DNA from: Oscillospiraceae bacterium
GTDB lineage: Bacteria; Bacillota; Clostridia; Oscillospirales; Ruminococcaceae
Assembly: GCA_024699425.1 (NCBI GenBank)
Contig: JAILPP010000031.1
Span: 1 to 34,804 of the forward strand
Reading direction: 5' to 3'
DNA length: 34,804 bases
The notes under the pieces are model-generated. The model was not told the DNA's origin. It did not search any database and saw only the letters and a list, made by a program, of their open reading frames with translations. This document shows positions 8,667 to 17,357 of the stretch, one piece after another. Position 1 is the stretch's first letter; each line of letters begins with the position of its first letter. Made by a program: the position numbers and the translations under genes.

Positions 8667-8807
8667 TAAATGAGCATTCTTAGCAAAATATACAAGGTGG
8701 CGGGCAGGTATTGGGGGGCTACTCGCCCCCCAAACCCCCCTCGGCAGGGCGGTGACAGCCCTGCACCCGCATCGTTTTTGTATATTTTGACAGTCTGCGC
8801 TCATTTA
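8667..8807. repeat. ~141-bp element with terminal inverted repeats and two internal hairpin arms (copy A)
   Basis: TAAATGAGC (8667-8675)/GCTCATTTA (8799-8807); CAAAATATACAA (8684-8695)/TTGTATATTTTG (8778-8789); GCGGG/CCCGC; arms TTGGGGGGC-TACTC-GCCCCCCAA (8711-8733) and GCAGGGC-GGTGACA-GCCCTGC (8744-8764). Confidence 0.85.
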
Positions 8808-8827
8808 TAGATTGGAGGTGAATCATT

Positions 8828-10177
8828 ATGGGCAGACTGTTCGGAACGGACGGTGTGCAGGGCATTGCGATCAAGGAACTGACCGTAGAACTTTGTGTGC
8901 AGATCGGAAAATCGCTTGCCTATGTGATCGGTGAGTCCACACGTCCGCATCCGACGATCGTCATCGGAAAGGATACCCGTGCTTCTTCGGATATTCTGGA
9001 AGCGGCAGTCTGTGCGGGTATCTGCGCAGCCGGCGGAGATGCGATCTGTCTCGGCGTTGTGCCGACACCTGCGGTCGCCTATCTTGTCCAGAAGCGCAGA
9101 GCGCAGGCGGGCGTGATGATCTCCGCCTCCTATAACAGTGCGGAATTTAACGGCTTGAAGATCTTCGGGCAGGACGGCTACAAGATTTCGGACGAGACGG
9201 AAGCACTCATTGAAGCCTTTATTCTTGACCGCCCCGGAAAGGTGCTGACCTATTCGGGCGATGAGATCGGACGTATGCATCATGATGAAAATGCAGTTTA
9301 TGACTATGTGACGCATCTGGAAAGTCTGGTTACCAAGCGCTTTGACGGACTGCGTATCGCAGTGGACTGCGCCAACGGCTGTACCTGCACCACAGCGCTG
9401 GAACTTCTTTCAAGACTGGGCGCAAGGGTGGAGCGTATCTACTGCGATCCTGACGGCATGAACATCAATCAGGACTGCGGTTCTACCCATATCGAACATC
9501 TCATGGAGTATGTGAGGGAAAACCGTTTTGATGTGGGATTTGCCTTTGACGGCGACGGCGACCGCTGTCTTGCCGTCGATGAAACAGGGGAACTTGTAGA
9601 CGGTGACAAGCTCATGGCAATCATTGCCAAAGTCTGGAAGGAACTTGGCAAGCTGAAAAAGGACAGCGTGGTAGTCACGGTGATGTCGAACCTCGGCTTT
9701 ACGTCGTTTGCAAAGGCAAACGGCATACGGCGTGTGACCTCGAACATCGGAGATCGCTATGTTCTGGATAAAATGCTTGACGGCGGCTATAATCTCGGCG
9801 GAGAGCAGAACGGACACATCTTCTTTCTGGACGATGCCACGACGGGAGACGGTCAGCTTTCAGCGATTCGTATTTTAGAGATCATGGTGCGGTCAAATAA
9901 GAAACTTTCAGAGCTTGCGGGTATCATGAAGCGATTCCCGCAGGTCATGATAAATGTCCGCATTCCCGCCTATCAGCGTGAAAACTGGAAGAATGACGAG
10001 GTCATCACGAATCTCATCGACCTGAGAGAAGCGGAACTGGGAGACGAAGGGCGCATTCTGGTGCGGGAATCCGGCACCGAATCGCTCATTCGTGTGATGA
10101 TCGAAGGACGGGAATTTACACAGATCAACCGTATTGCCATGGAAATTTCCGAGCTGATACGGCAGCGTCTGTGCTGA
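8828..10177 (+). CDS. glmM: phosphoglucosamine mutase
   Basis: GRLFGTDGVQG, GVMISASYNSAEFNGLKIFG (phosphoserine loop), FDGDGDRCLAVDE, GGEQNGHIFFLDDATTGDG, RESGTESLIRVMIEG. Confidence 0.92.
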   Translation: MGRLFGTDGVQGIAIKELTVELCVQIGKSLAYVIGESTRPHPTIVIGKDTRASSDILEAAVCAGICAAGGDAICLGVVPTPAVAYLVQKRRAQAGVMISASYNSAEFNGLKIFGQDGYKISDETEALIEAFILDRPGKVLTYSGDEIGRMHHDENAVYDYVTHLESLVTKRFDGLRIAVDCANGCTCTTALELLSRLGARVERIYCDPDGMNINQDCGSTHIEHLMEYVRENRFDVGFAFDGDGDRCLAVDETGELVDGDKLMAIIAKVWKELGKLKKDSVVVTVMSNLGFTSFAKANGIRRVTSNIGDRYVLDKMLDGGYNLGGEQNGHIFFLDDATTGDGQLSAIRILEIMVRSNKKLSELAGIMKRFPQVMINVRIPAYQRENWKNDEVITNLIDLREAELGDEGRILVRESGTESLIRVMIEGREFTQINRIAMEISELIRQRLC

Positions 10178-10220
10178 ACAGAAAATCAGCCCATACGGGC
10201 TTTGGATAGGAGCAGGAATA

Positions 10221-11111
10221 TTGAGAGCAGCAAAGAACTGGGAAGCCTATCGGGTCATTGACACCTCGGACGGCGAAAAGCTGGAGATCTGGAACGGTGT
10301 AAGTCTGATCCGTCCCGACCCGCAGGTTTTGTGGAAAACCAAGAAAACCGACCGTCTGTGGACGTGTGCGGATGCGCATTATCACCGCAGCACTTCCGGC
10401 GGAGGCAAGTGGGAATATCACGCAAAGCTCCCGGAATCGTGGGAGCTTCCGTATGGAGATCTGACTTTCCGTATCCGCCCGACGGGGTTCAAGCATACGG
10501 GTCTGTTTCCGGAGCAGGCGGTCAACTGGGATTTCATGGACGGACTGATCCGCAAAGCCGGCAGAGAGATCAGCGTGCTGAATCTGTTTGCCTACACGGG
10601 CGGTGCAACGCTTGCCTGTGCCAATGCGGGGGCTTCCGTCTGCCATGTGGATGCTTCCAAGGGCATGGTGCAGTGGGCAAGGGAAAATGCAGTCCTTTCG
10701 GGGCTTTCGGACAAGCCTGTCCGCTGGATCGTGGACGACTGCGAGAAATTCACAGAAAGGGAGATCCGCCGTGAACGCAGGTATGATGCGATCATCATGG
10801 ATCCGCCGAGCTACGGCAGAGGACCGGGCGGCGAAGTCTGGAAACTCGAAAACTGCATCTATGATCTTGTGAAAACCTGCACGGGCGTTCTGAGCAGCAA
10901 GCCGCTGTTTTTCCTCATCAATTCCTATACGACAGGGCTTTCGCCGTCGGTGATGGGCTATATTCTGGGCAGTCTGCTGACGGAACGGTTCGGTGGTCAT
11001 GTCTATTGTGATGAGATTGGCTTGCCTGTGGAGCAGGGCGGGATGTATCTTCCCTGTGGTTCTACAGCGGTCTGGTGTGCGGACGATGCACGGGAGGCAT
11101 TCTATGGCTGA
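10221..11111 (+). CDS. class I SAM-dependent methyltransferase, RlmI/RlmL-like (probable rRNA methyltransferase)
   Basis: [39 protein letters not shown] and [16 protein letters not shown] motifs; TTG start. Confidence 0.85.
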   Translation: MRAAKNWEAYRVIDTSDGEKLEIWNGVSLIRPDPQVLWKTKKTDRLWTCADAHYHRSTSGGGKWEYHAKLPESWELPYGDLTFRIRPTGFKHTGLFPEQAVNWDFMDGLIRKAGREISVLNLFAYTGGATLACANAGASVCHVDASKGMVQWARENAVLSGLSDKPVRWIVDDCEKFTEREIRRERRYDAIIMDPPSYGRGPGGEVWKLENCIYDLVKTCTGVLSSKPLFFLINSYTTGLSPSVMGYILGSLLTERFGGHVYCDEIGLPVEQGGMYLPCGSTAVWCADDAREAFYG

Positions 11112-11985
11112 GATGATCGAGGCACAGCATCTTGTGTACCGCTATCCGCCGGAAATCGGCGCAGACGGCAAGCCCGGCGCACCGAATCCGCCGACACTGC
11201 GGGACGTGTCCCTGACGATCCGAAAAGGCAGTTTCACGGCAGTTCTGGGGCATAACGGTTCCGGAAAATCCACATTTGCCAAGCACATCAACGCCATTCT
11301 GCTTCCGGAAGAGGGGACAATGCGTGTGGACGGCATGGATACCGCAGATGAAAGTTGTCTCTTTGCCATTCGTCAGAAAGCGGGCATGGTGTTCCAGAAT
11401 CCGGATAACCAGATCGTTGCCACGATCGTGGAGGAGGACGTAGCCTTTGCGCCGGAGAATCTCGGAGTTGAACCGAAGGAGATACGGCGGCGTGTAGATG
11501 AGGCATTGAAAGCTGTCGGGATGTATGAATACCGCAACCATGCGCCCTCGCAGCTTTCCGGTGGTCAGAAGCAGCGTGTCGCCATTGCGGGCGTGATCGC
11601 CATGCAGCCGGACTGTATCGTTTTAGATGAGCCGACAGCGATGCTTGACCCGAAAGGCAGGCAGGAAGTCATGGAAACGATCCGCCGCCTGAACCGTGAA
11701 CAGGGCATCACGATCGTTCTTATCACCCATTATATGGAAGAAGCCGCAGAAGCCGATCGTGTGGTTGTGATCGACAGCGGGGAAGTGGTGATGGATGATA
11801 CACCGCCAAAGGTGTTTTCACAGGTAGAAAAGATGAAAGCACTTGGTCTGGATGTCCCGCAGGTGACAGAACTTGCATGGGAACTGAATCAGGCGGGATT
11901 TGCCGTCTCGCCGGAAATCATTACAGAGGAAGAATGCCTTGCAGCTCTCAGAGCGCTGCTTTCCCGTGCGTCCTGTGCGGAGTAA
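11104..11985 (+). CDS. ecfA1: energy-coupling factor transporter ATPase EcfA1
   Basis: [75 protein letters not shown] at 11104 overlaps the methyltransferase stop. Confidence 0.94.
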   Translation: MAEMIEAQHLVYRYPPEIGADGKPGAPNPPTLRDVSLTIRKGSFTAVLGHNGSGKSTFAKHINAILLPEEGTMRVDGMDTADESCLFAIRQKAGMVFQNPDNQIVATIVEEDVAFAPENLGVEPKEIRRRVDEALKAVGMYEYRNHAPSQLSGGQKQRVAIAGVIAMQPDCIVLDEPTAMLDPKGRQEVMETIRRLNREQGITIVLITHYMEEAAEADRVVVIDSGEVVMDDTPPKVFSQVEKMKALGLDVPQVTELAWELNQAGFAVSPEIITEEECLAALRALLSRASCAE

Positions 11986-11997
11986 GGAGAGATACAG

Positions 11998-12864
11998 TTG
12001 GCAATACTCACTACCGAGGGTCTGACCTATACTTATAGCGCAGGCACCCCGTTTGAAAAAACAGCCGTTGACCATGTGGACATCAGCATTGAGGACAATA
12101 CGATGTGCGGTGTCATCGGACATACAGGCTCCGGCAAATCGACACTGATGCAGCACTTCAACGGATTGCTGAAACCGACGGAAGGAAAAGTTTTTCTGGA
12201 GGGGAAGGACATCTGGGCGGACAAATCCCGTATGCGGGACGTTCGTTTCCGTGTGGGGCTGGTGTTCCAGTATCCGGAATATCAGCTTTTTGAGGAGACG
12301 GTCTATAGGGACATTGCCTTCGGACCGAAAAATATGGGGCTTTCTGACGATGAGATCCGACACCGTATCCACGAGACAGCGCAGATGCTGGGACTCACGG
12401 AGGATATGCTGAAGCGTTCGCCGTTTGCGTTGTCGGGGGGACAGAAACGCCGTGCAGCGATTGCAGGTGTCATGGCAATGCGCCCGAAAGTGCTGATACT
12501 CGATGAACCGTGCGCAGGACTTGATCCCAGAGGCAGAGCCGAGATGCTCTGTCAGATACGGGATTATCAGAGAAAAACGCAAAGCACCGTTCTGCTGGTA
12601 TCGCACAGCATGGAGGACGTGGCGGAGTTTACCGATAAGCTCCTTGTCATGAGCAAGGCGAAGCTCTTCTGTTATGATGACACGGCGGTTGTGTTCCGAC
12701 GTGCCGAGGAACTGAAAGCACTTGGACTGCGTGTTCCGCAGATTGCCTCTGTTATGGGGGCGCTGCGGAAATGCGGCTATGATCTCCCGCCTGATCTCTA
12801 TACCGTGGAGAAAGCAAGAGACGCACTGCTTTCCCTGTTGCGGAAGGGGGCGGCAGAATGCTGA
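11998..12864 (+). CDS. ecfA2: energy-coupling factor transporter ATPase EcfA2
   Basis: GHTGSGKSTLMQHFNGLLKP, VFQYPEYQLFEETVYRDIAFGPKNMG, LSGGQKRRAAIAGVMAM; TTG start. Confidence 0.94.
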   Translation: MAILTTEGLTYTYSAGTPFEKTAVDHVDISIEDNTMCGVIGHTGSGKSTLMQHFNGLLKPTEGKVFLEGKDIWADKSRMRDVRFRVGLVFQYPEYQLFEETVYRDIAFGPKNMGLSDDEIRHRIHETAQMLGLTEDMLKRSPFALSGGQKRRAAIAGVMAMRPKVLILDEPCAGLDPRGRAEMLCQIRDYQRKTQSTVLLVSHSMEDVAEFTDKLLVMSKAKLFCYDDTAVVFRRAEELKALGLRVPQIASVMGALRKCGYDLPPDLYTVEKARDALLSLLRKGAAEC

Positions 12865-13664
12865 AAGATATTACCATCGGGCAGTATTTTCCGGGGGACT
12901 CGGTCATTCACCGCATGGATCCCCGTTTCAAGATCGTGTGTACACTGCTGCTTATCGTAACGTTGTTTGCGGGGAACAGTCTGTGGACGCTTGTGATCGG
13001 CGGTGTGTTCGTCCTGCTGGTGCAGATATTGTCCCGCATTCCGGGGAAACTGCTCTGGAAATCCCTCAGACCCATTCTTCCGATTCTGTTGTTTACGGCG
13101 GTGCTGAATCTGCTGTTTGTGGGAGATGATGAAGTTCTGTGGGAATGGCAGTTTATCAAGCTCACAATGGGCGGTTTGCAGATGAGTGTGTTCATGATCG
13201 TGCGCATCATATTGCTGATCGTGGGATCGAGTCTGCTGACCTATACGACTTCGCCCATCCTGCTGACAGATGCGATCGAGTCGCTGATGAGTCCTTTGAA
13301 AGGCATAAAGTTCCCCGTGCATGAGATGGCAATGATGATGTCGATTGCCCTGCGGTTCATTCCGACCCTGATCGAGGAGACGGACAAGATCATGTCCGCA
13401 CAGAAAGCAAGGGGCGCAACGCTGGACAGCGGCAAGGTAATGGAGCGTATCCGTGCGCTGATCCCGATTCTTGTCCCGCTTTTTGTTTCGGCGTTCCGAC
13501 GGGCAGAGGAGCTTGCAACGGCAATGGAATGCCGCTGTTATCGGGGCGGTGAAGGACGCACACGACTGCGGCAGCTCAAAGCCGGGGCAAGGGATTACAT
13601 CGGATTTGCGGTCAGCTTTCTGTTTATGGCGGGGGCAGTCACTGTGAATATTCTGAGCAAATAG
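12858..13664 (+). CDS. ecfT: energy-coupling factor transporter transmembrane protein EcfT
   Basis: GQYFPGDSVIHRMDPRFKI, ALRFIPTLIEETDKIMSAQKARGA, FRRAEELATAMECRCYRGGEGRTRL coupling motifs. Confidence 0.94.
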   Translation: MLKDITIGQYFPGDSVIHRMDPRFKIVCTLLLIVTLFAGNSLWTLVIGGVFVLLVQILSRIPGKLLWKSLRPILPILLFTAVLNLLFVGDDEVLWEWQFIKLTMGGLQMSVFMIVRIILLIVGSSLLTYTTSPILLTDAIESLMSPLKGIKFPVHEMAMMMSIALRFIPTLIEETDKIMSAQKARGATLDSGKVMERIRALIPILVPLFVSAFRRAEELATAMECRCYRGGEGRTRLRQLKAGARDYIGFAVSFLFMAGAVTVNILSK

Positions 13665-13737
13665 ACCTGCTTCATCGGTTTCCGAGGCGGTCTGATGATC
13701 CGGATGACCGGAAATGCTAAGGTAGAGGAAGGTAATT

Positions 13738-16548
13738 ATGGCAAGTGAAACGAAAACAGCGGCGAAATCCAAACGCCGCCCCACATATCAGGACTGGCAG
13801 AAACTGTGCCTGAAATATCACGTCTGGGAAGTGCTGGCATTTGTTCTGCCGTTCATTCTGATCGGCATCGGCTTCTGGAAACAGAAAATACATCCGTTCG
13901 GTGACCAGCAGTTTCTGGTTACGGACCTGTGGCATCAGTACTATCCGTTTTTCCAGGTTTTGCAGGAAAAATTGCAGGGCGGCGGGTCGCTGCTCTATTC
14001 GTGGCGCACGGGCATGGGAACGAACTGGCTTTCCCTGATGTCATACTACTGCGCAAGTCCCCTGAATCTGTTGGTTTTCTTTATCCCGAAGGAAAGTGCA
14101 AGAACGGGCATGATGGTCATTCTGATGCTCAAATTTTCCTGTGCCGGCGGGTTCATGGCGCAATGTCTGCGTTATGTATTTAAAAAGAATGACCCGTCCA
14201 TTACCATGTTCGGTATCATGTATGCGATGTGCAGCTACATGGTCGGCTACTACTGGAACACGATCTGGATTGACTCCGTGGCGCTGCTCCCGCTGGTCAT
14301 GCTCGGTCTGACAGCGCTTGTGCGGGAAGGCAAGTACCGTGTCTATGTGATCTCCCTTGCGCTGGCAATGATCTCCAGCTACTACATCGGATACATGATC
14401 TGCATCTATGTAGTGATTACGTTCTTCGTGCTCTGCATTTTTGAGGGCACCAAGCCGAAGCGCTTCCTGAAACGCTTCCTGAAAGTGACAGGTGTTTCCG
14501 TTCTTTCGGGCGGTCTGACGGCTTGGCTGCTTCTGCCTGCGTATTTCGGTCTGCAAATGACCCATTCTGCAACCAACACCTTCCCCACGACCACGAAATG
14601 GTATGAGGCATGGGGCGACATATTGTCCAATATGCTTGCGTTTACGGAAGTCACCTCCAAGGAAGGTCTGCCGAATCTGTACTGCGGACTGCTTGCCGTA
14701 CTGCTGATCGGCGTATTCCTCATTGCGAAAAAAATCCGTCTGCGGGAGAAGATCGCCGGTGTTCTGCTGCTGGTGTTCCTGCTCATCAGTTGTAATCTGA
14801 ACACGCTCAACTTCATGTGGCACGGTTTCCATGTACCGAATATGCTGCCGTATCGTTTTTCGTTCCTGTTCTCGTTCACGCTGCTGATTATCGCCTACCG
14901 TGCATATCAGATTCTTCTTGAAGAGAAGCTGAATTTTGTGCAGTGGGGTTCGATGATCGCCGTTGCCGGAATTTTCCTCTACCTTGCCTACCGTTCCGGC
15001 ATTCAGGAAGAGGAGCATAAGTTCGTTCTGTACAATGCCATTCTGGGCGGTGTGTATCTGGTCGTGATCCTTCTGCGCAGATTCACACCCAAGCAGGTGG
15101 TACAGGGAGCAATGATGGCGGTTCTGCTGTTTGAGATGGGCGCACAGTCGATCAACGGTGTCAAGTCCGTCGGCAGTTCGAGCTATACGAGCTATCCTGC
15201 CAACAAAGAAGAGATCCCGCAGCTCCTCTCCATCCGTGACCAGCGTGATGACGAGCTGTTCTCCCGTACAGAGCTGACGATGTGGTACACCCTGAATGAC
15301 CCCGCACTGTACCGCTTTGACGGACTTTCTCAGTTCTCCTCGATGGCAAACGAGAAAGTGACCACATTCATGCGCAAGATCGGTGTTCCTGCGGGCGAAG
15401 CGTCCAACCGTTATTTCTACGGCAACAATACGCCCGTTGTCAATCTGCTCTGTGATATCAAGTATATCATGGCAAAGGACGGCTTTATCGGAGATACCCT
15501 CAACACTTCACAGATCGGTGAGAGTAATAGTTCTGCACTGTTCCGTGAAACACATCAGCCAAGTCTCGGTTATCTTTCCAATCCGGCAGTCACAATGTAT
15601 CCGATGGATGATACGCTCAATCCGTTTGAACAGCAGAACGGTATTTTCCGTGCGATGACAGATATGGACGAAGATGTATTCTCTCCGATCGATATTATCC
15701 ACGTCGGTCACGTTGGCTATGAGGTCATCCGCAACGGCTACGGCGATTATAACTATACCCGCAACGAGGATGCACCGGAGGATTCCTTCCTGAAATACAA
15801 TTATGTCGCCGAGCATGACGGCATGATGTATGCCCTTGTCAAGGTCAAGGACGCTGAGGAGGCGCATATCTACTACGGCGAAGAGAAGATCCACACATAC
15901 AACATCGGCAGACAGGAGTACACGTTCCCGCTTGGAAACATGAAGAAAGGCGAAATGGTGCGTATCCGTGTGCCGATGAAGGAGGACAACGAAAGCGGCA
16001 CAGTCAAGATCTTTGTGTATGAGCTGCATCAGGACGTACTGGAAGAAGGCTATAAGAGACTGAACGAAGGCCGTCTGGAACTGACAGAATTTGCGGATAC
16101 CCACTTCAAGGGGACTGTTTCCGCAGATTCCGGCAAGACGCTCTATATGTCCGTACCGTATGAAGAAGGCTGGAAGGTCTATGTGGACGGACAGAAGTCC
16201 GATCTGTTCCCGCTGTTCGGGGGAATGTGCGGTGTCAATCTGACAGAGGGTACGCACGAGATCGAGATGCGCTATTCACCGCAGGGCTTTATTCCGGGGC
16301 TGTGCGTGACTGTTGTTTCGCTTGCGATACTGGTTCTGCTGTATCTGAAGGAACGGAAGGACAGACTGAAAGCGGAGCAGGAAACTGAACCCGAAGAACC
16401 GGAGCCGTCCGCTGAGGAGGAATCCGAAGAAAAATCCGACGGGGAAGTATCCGATGAATCCGATGAATCCGACGAATCCGATAGCGTGCAGGTACCTGTC
16501 TCCGACGACAGTTCTGAGGAAACGGCAGAGCCTGTCGGGGAGGAATAA
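13738..16548 (+). CDS. YfhO family multi-pass membrane protein
   Basis: 936 aa polytopic; DLWHQYYPFFQVLQEKLQGGGSLLYSWRTGMGTNW and C-terminal VPYEEGWKVYVDG typical of YfhO; acidic Ser/Glu/Asp tail. Confidence 0.9.
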   Translation: MASETKTAAKSKRRPTYQDWQKLCLKYHVWEVLAFVLPFILIGIGFWKQKIHPFGDQQFLVTDLWHQYYPFFQVLQEKLQGGGSLLYSWRTGMGTNWLSLMSYYCASPLNLLVFFIPKESARTGMMVILMLKFSCAGGFMAQCLRYVFKKNDPSITMFGIMYAMCSYMVGYYWNTIWIDSVALLPLVMLGLTALVREGKYRVYVISLALAMISSYYIGYMICIYVVITFFVLCIFEGTKPKRFLKRFLKVTGVSVLSGGLTAWLLLPAYFGLQMTHSATNTFPTTTKWYEAWGDILSNMLAFTEVTSKEGLPNLYCGLLAVLLIGVFLIAKKIRLREKIAGVLLLVFLLISCNLNTLNFMWHGFHVPNMLPYRFSFLFSFTLLIIAYRAYQILLEEKLNFVQWGSMIAVAGIFLYLAYRSGIQEEEHKFVLYNAILGGVYLVVILLRRFTPKQVVQGAMMAVLLFEMGAQSINGVKSVGSSSYTSYPANKEEIPQLLSIRDQRDDELFSRTELTMWYTLNDPALYRFDGLSQFSSMANEKVTTFMRKIGVPAGEASNRYFYGNNTPVVNLLCDIKYIMAKDGFIGDTLNTSQIGESNSSALFRETHQPSLGYLSNPAVTMYPMDDTLNPFEQQNGIFRAMTDMDEDVFSPIDIIHVGHVGYEVIRNGYGDYNYTRNEDAPEDSFLKYNYVAEHDGMMYALVKVKDAEEAHIYYGEEKIHTYNIGRQEYTFPLGNMKKGEMVRIRVPMKEDNESGTVKIFVYELHQDVLEEGYKRLNEGRLELTEFADTHFKGTVSADSGKTLYMSVPYEEGWKVYVDGQKSDLFPLFGGMCGVNLTEGTHEIEMRYSPQGFIPGLCVTVVSLAILVLLYLKERKDRLKAEQETEPEEPEPSAEEESEEKSDGEVSDESDESDESDSVQVPVSDDSSEETAEPVGEE
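16451..16482 (+). repeat. Short tandem 9-bp repeat coding (DES)n in the YfhO tail
   Basis: ccgatgaat ccgatgaat ccgacgaat ccgat encodes SDESDESDESD. Confidence 0.8.
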
Positions 16549-16551
16549 GCC

Positions 16552-17313
16552 GTGCGCAAGCTGAAAGTCACAATGGCATATCGGGGGACAGCCTATCACG
16601 GCTACCAGCGCCAGAACAACGGCATCACGATTCAGGAAGTTGTGGAGCGCTGTGCAGGGAAGATCCTGAACGAACCTGTCACCATTCACGGCTGTTCCCG
16701 CACGGATGCGGGCGTTCATGCCAACCGCTATGTATTCCATGTGGAAACAAACAGCACCATCCGGACACAGGGGTTTATCCGCGGTGTCAACGGGGAACTG
16801 CCGGACGACATCAGCATCCTCACTTGTGAGGATGCCGATCCGGAGTTCCATGCACGCTTTTCCTGCAAGGGCAAGGAATATCTGTATCTGCTGCACGTCA
16901 GCGAAAGCAAGGATCCGTTTTCCACAGATCTTGCCTGTCACTACCGCAGAAAGCTCAACAGGGAGCTTGTGTATGAGGCGGCACAGCATTTTGTCGGGAC
17001 ACATGACTTCCGTGCGTTTTGTTCAAATAGTGCAGAAAATGCCAACACAGTACGGACTGTTTATAGCTTTGATGTAGAAATTCACGGAGACAAGGCGCAA
17101 ATGCTTGTAAAAGGCGACGGATTTTTGTATAATATGGTTAGGATCATGGTGGGAACACTGCTGGATGTCAACGAAGGAAAGATCGCAGTCGGGCAGCTTG
17201 ATACCATTCTGCGGGACGGCATCCGAAAGAAAGCAGGCAGGACCGCACCCGCCCACGGACTTTACCTGAACCGCATCTTCTATGATGAAGCGGCGCTGAA
17301 AGCAGGTCTGTGA
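16552..17313 (+). CDS. truA: tRNA pseudouridine(38-40) synthase TruA
   Basis: MAYRGTAYHGYQRQ, GCSRTDAGVHANRYVFH, FLYNMVRIMVGTLLDVN; GTG start. Confidence 0.96.
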   Translation: MRKLKVTMAYRGTAYHGYQRQNNGITIQEVVERCAGKILNEPVTIHGCSRTDAGVHANRYVFHVETNSTIRTQGFIRGVNGELPDDISILTCEDADPEFHARFSCKGKEYLYLLHVSESKDPFSTDLACHYRRKLNRELVYEAAQHFVGTHDFRAFCSNSAENANTVRTVYSFDVEIHGDKAQMLVKGDGFLYNMVRIMVGTLLDVNEGKIAVGQLDTILRDGIRKKAGRTAPAHGLYLNRIFYDEAALKAGL

Positions 17314-17357
17314 TCCGTAAGAAGTACAAGTGACAGAGAAAAAGAAAGGAGGTCACC

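Noticed and set aside
8667-8807. Interpretation of the ruvB-glmM repeat as a plain Rho-independent terminator
   Set aside because: Two internal arms, terminal inverted repeats and no proper terminal U-tract after the GC arms; a second dispersed copy exists. Terminator activity is possible but does not explain the whole structure.
10188-10201. AGCCC-ATAC-GGGCT hairpin after glmM as a terminator
   Set aside because: Only a 5-bp stem with TTTGG; too weak, and the next gene starts 20 nt later, so probably an intercistronic hairpin at most.
14041-15018. 325-aa minus-strand ORF (and 12798..13784, 29457..30476 minus)
   Set aside because: Antisense shadows of YfhO, EcfT and the MacB-like permease; Gln/His/Arg-rich translation without family motifs.
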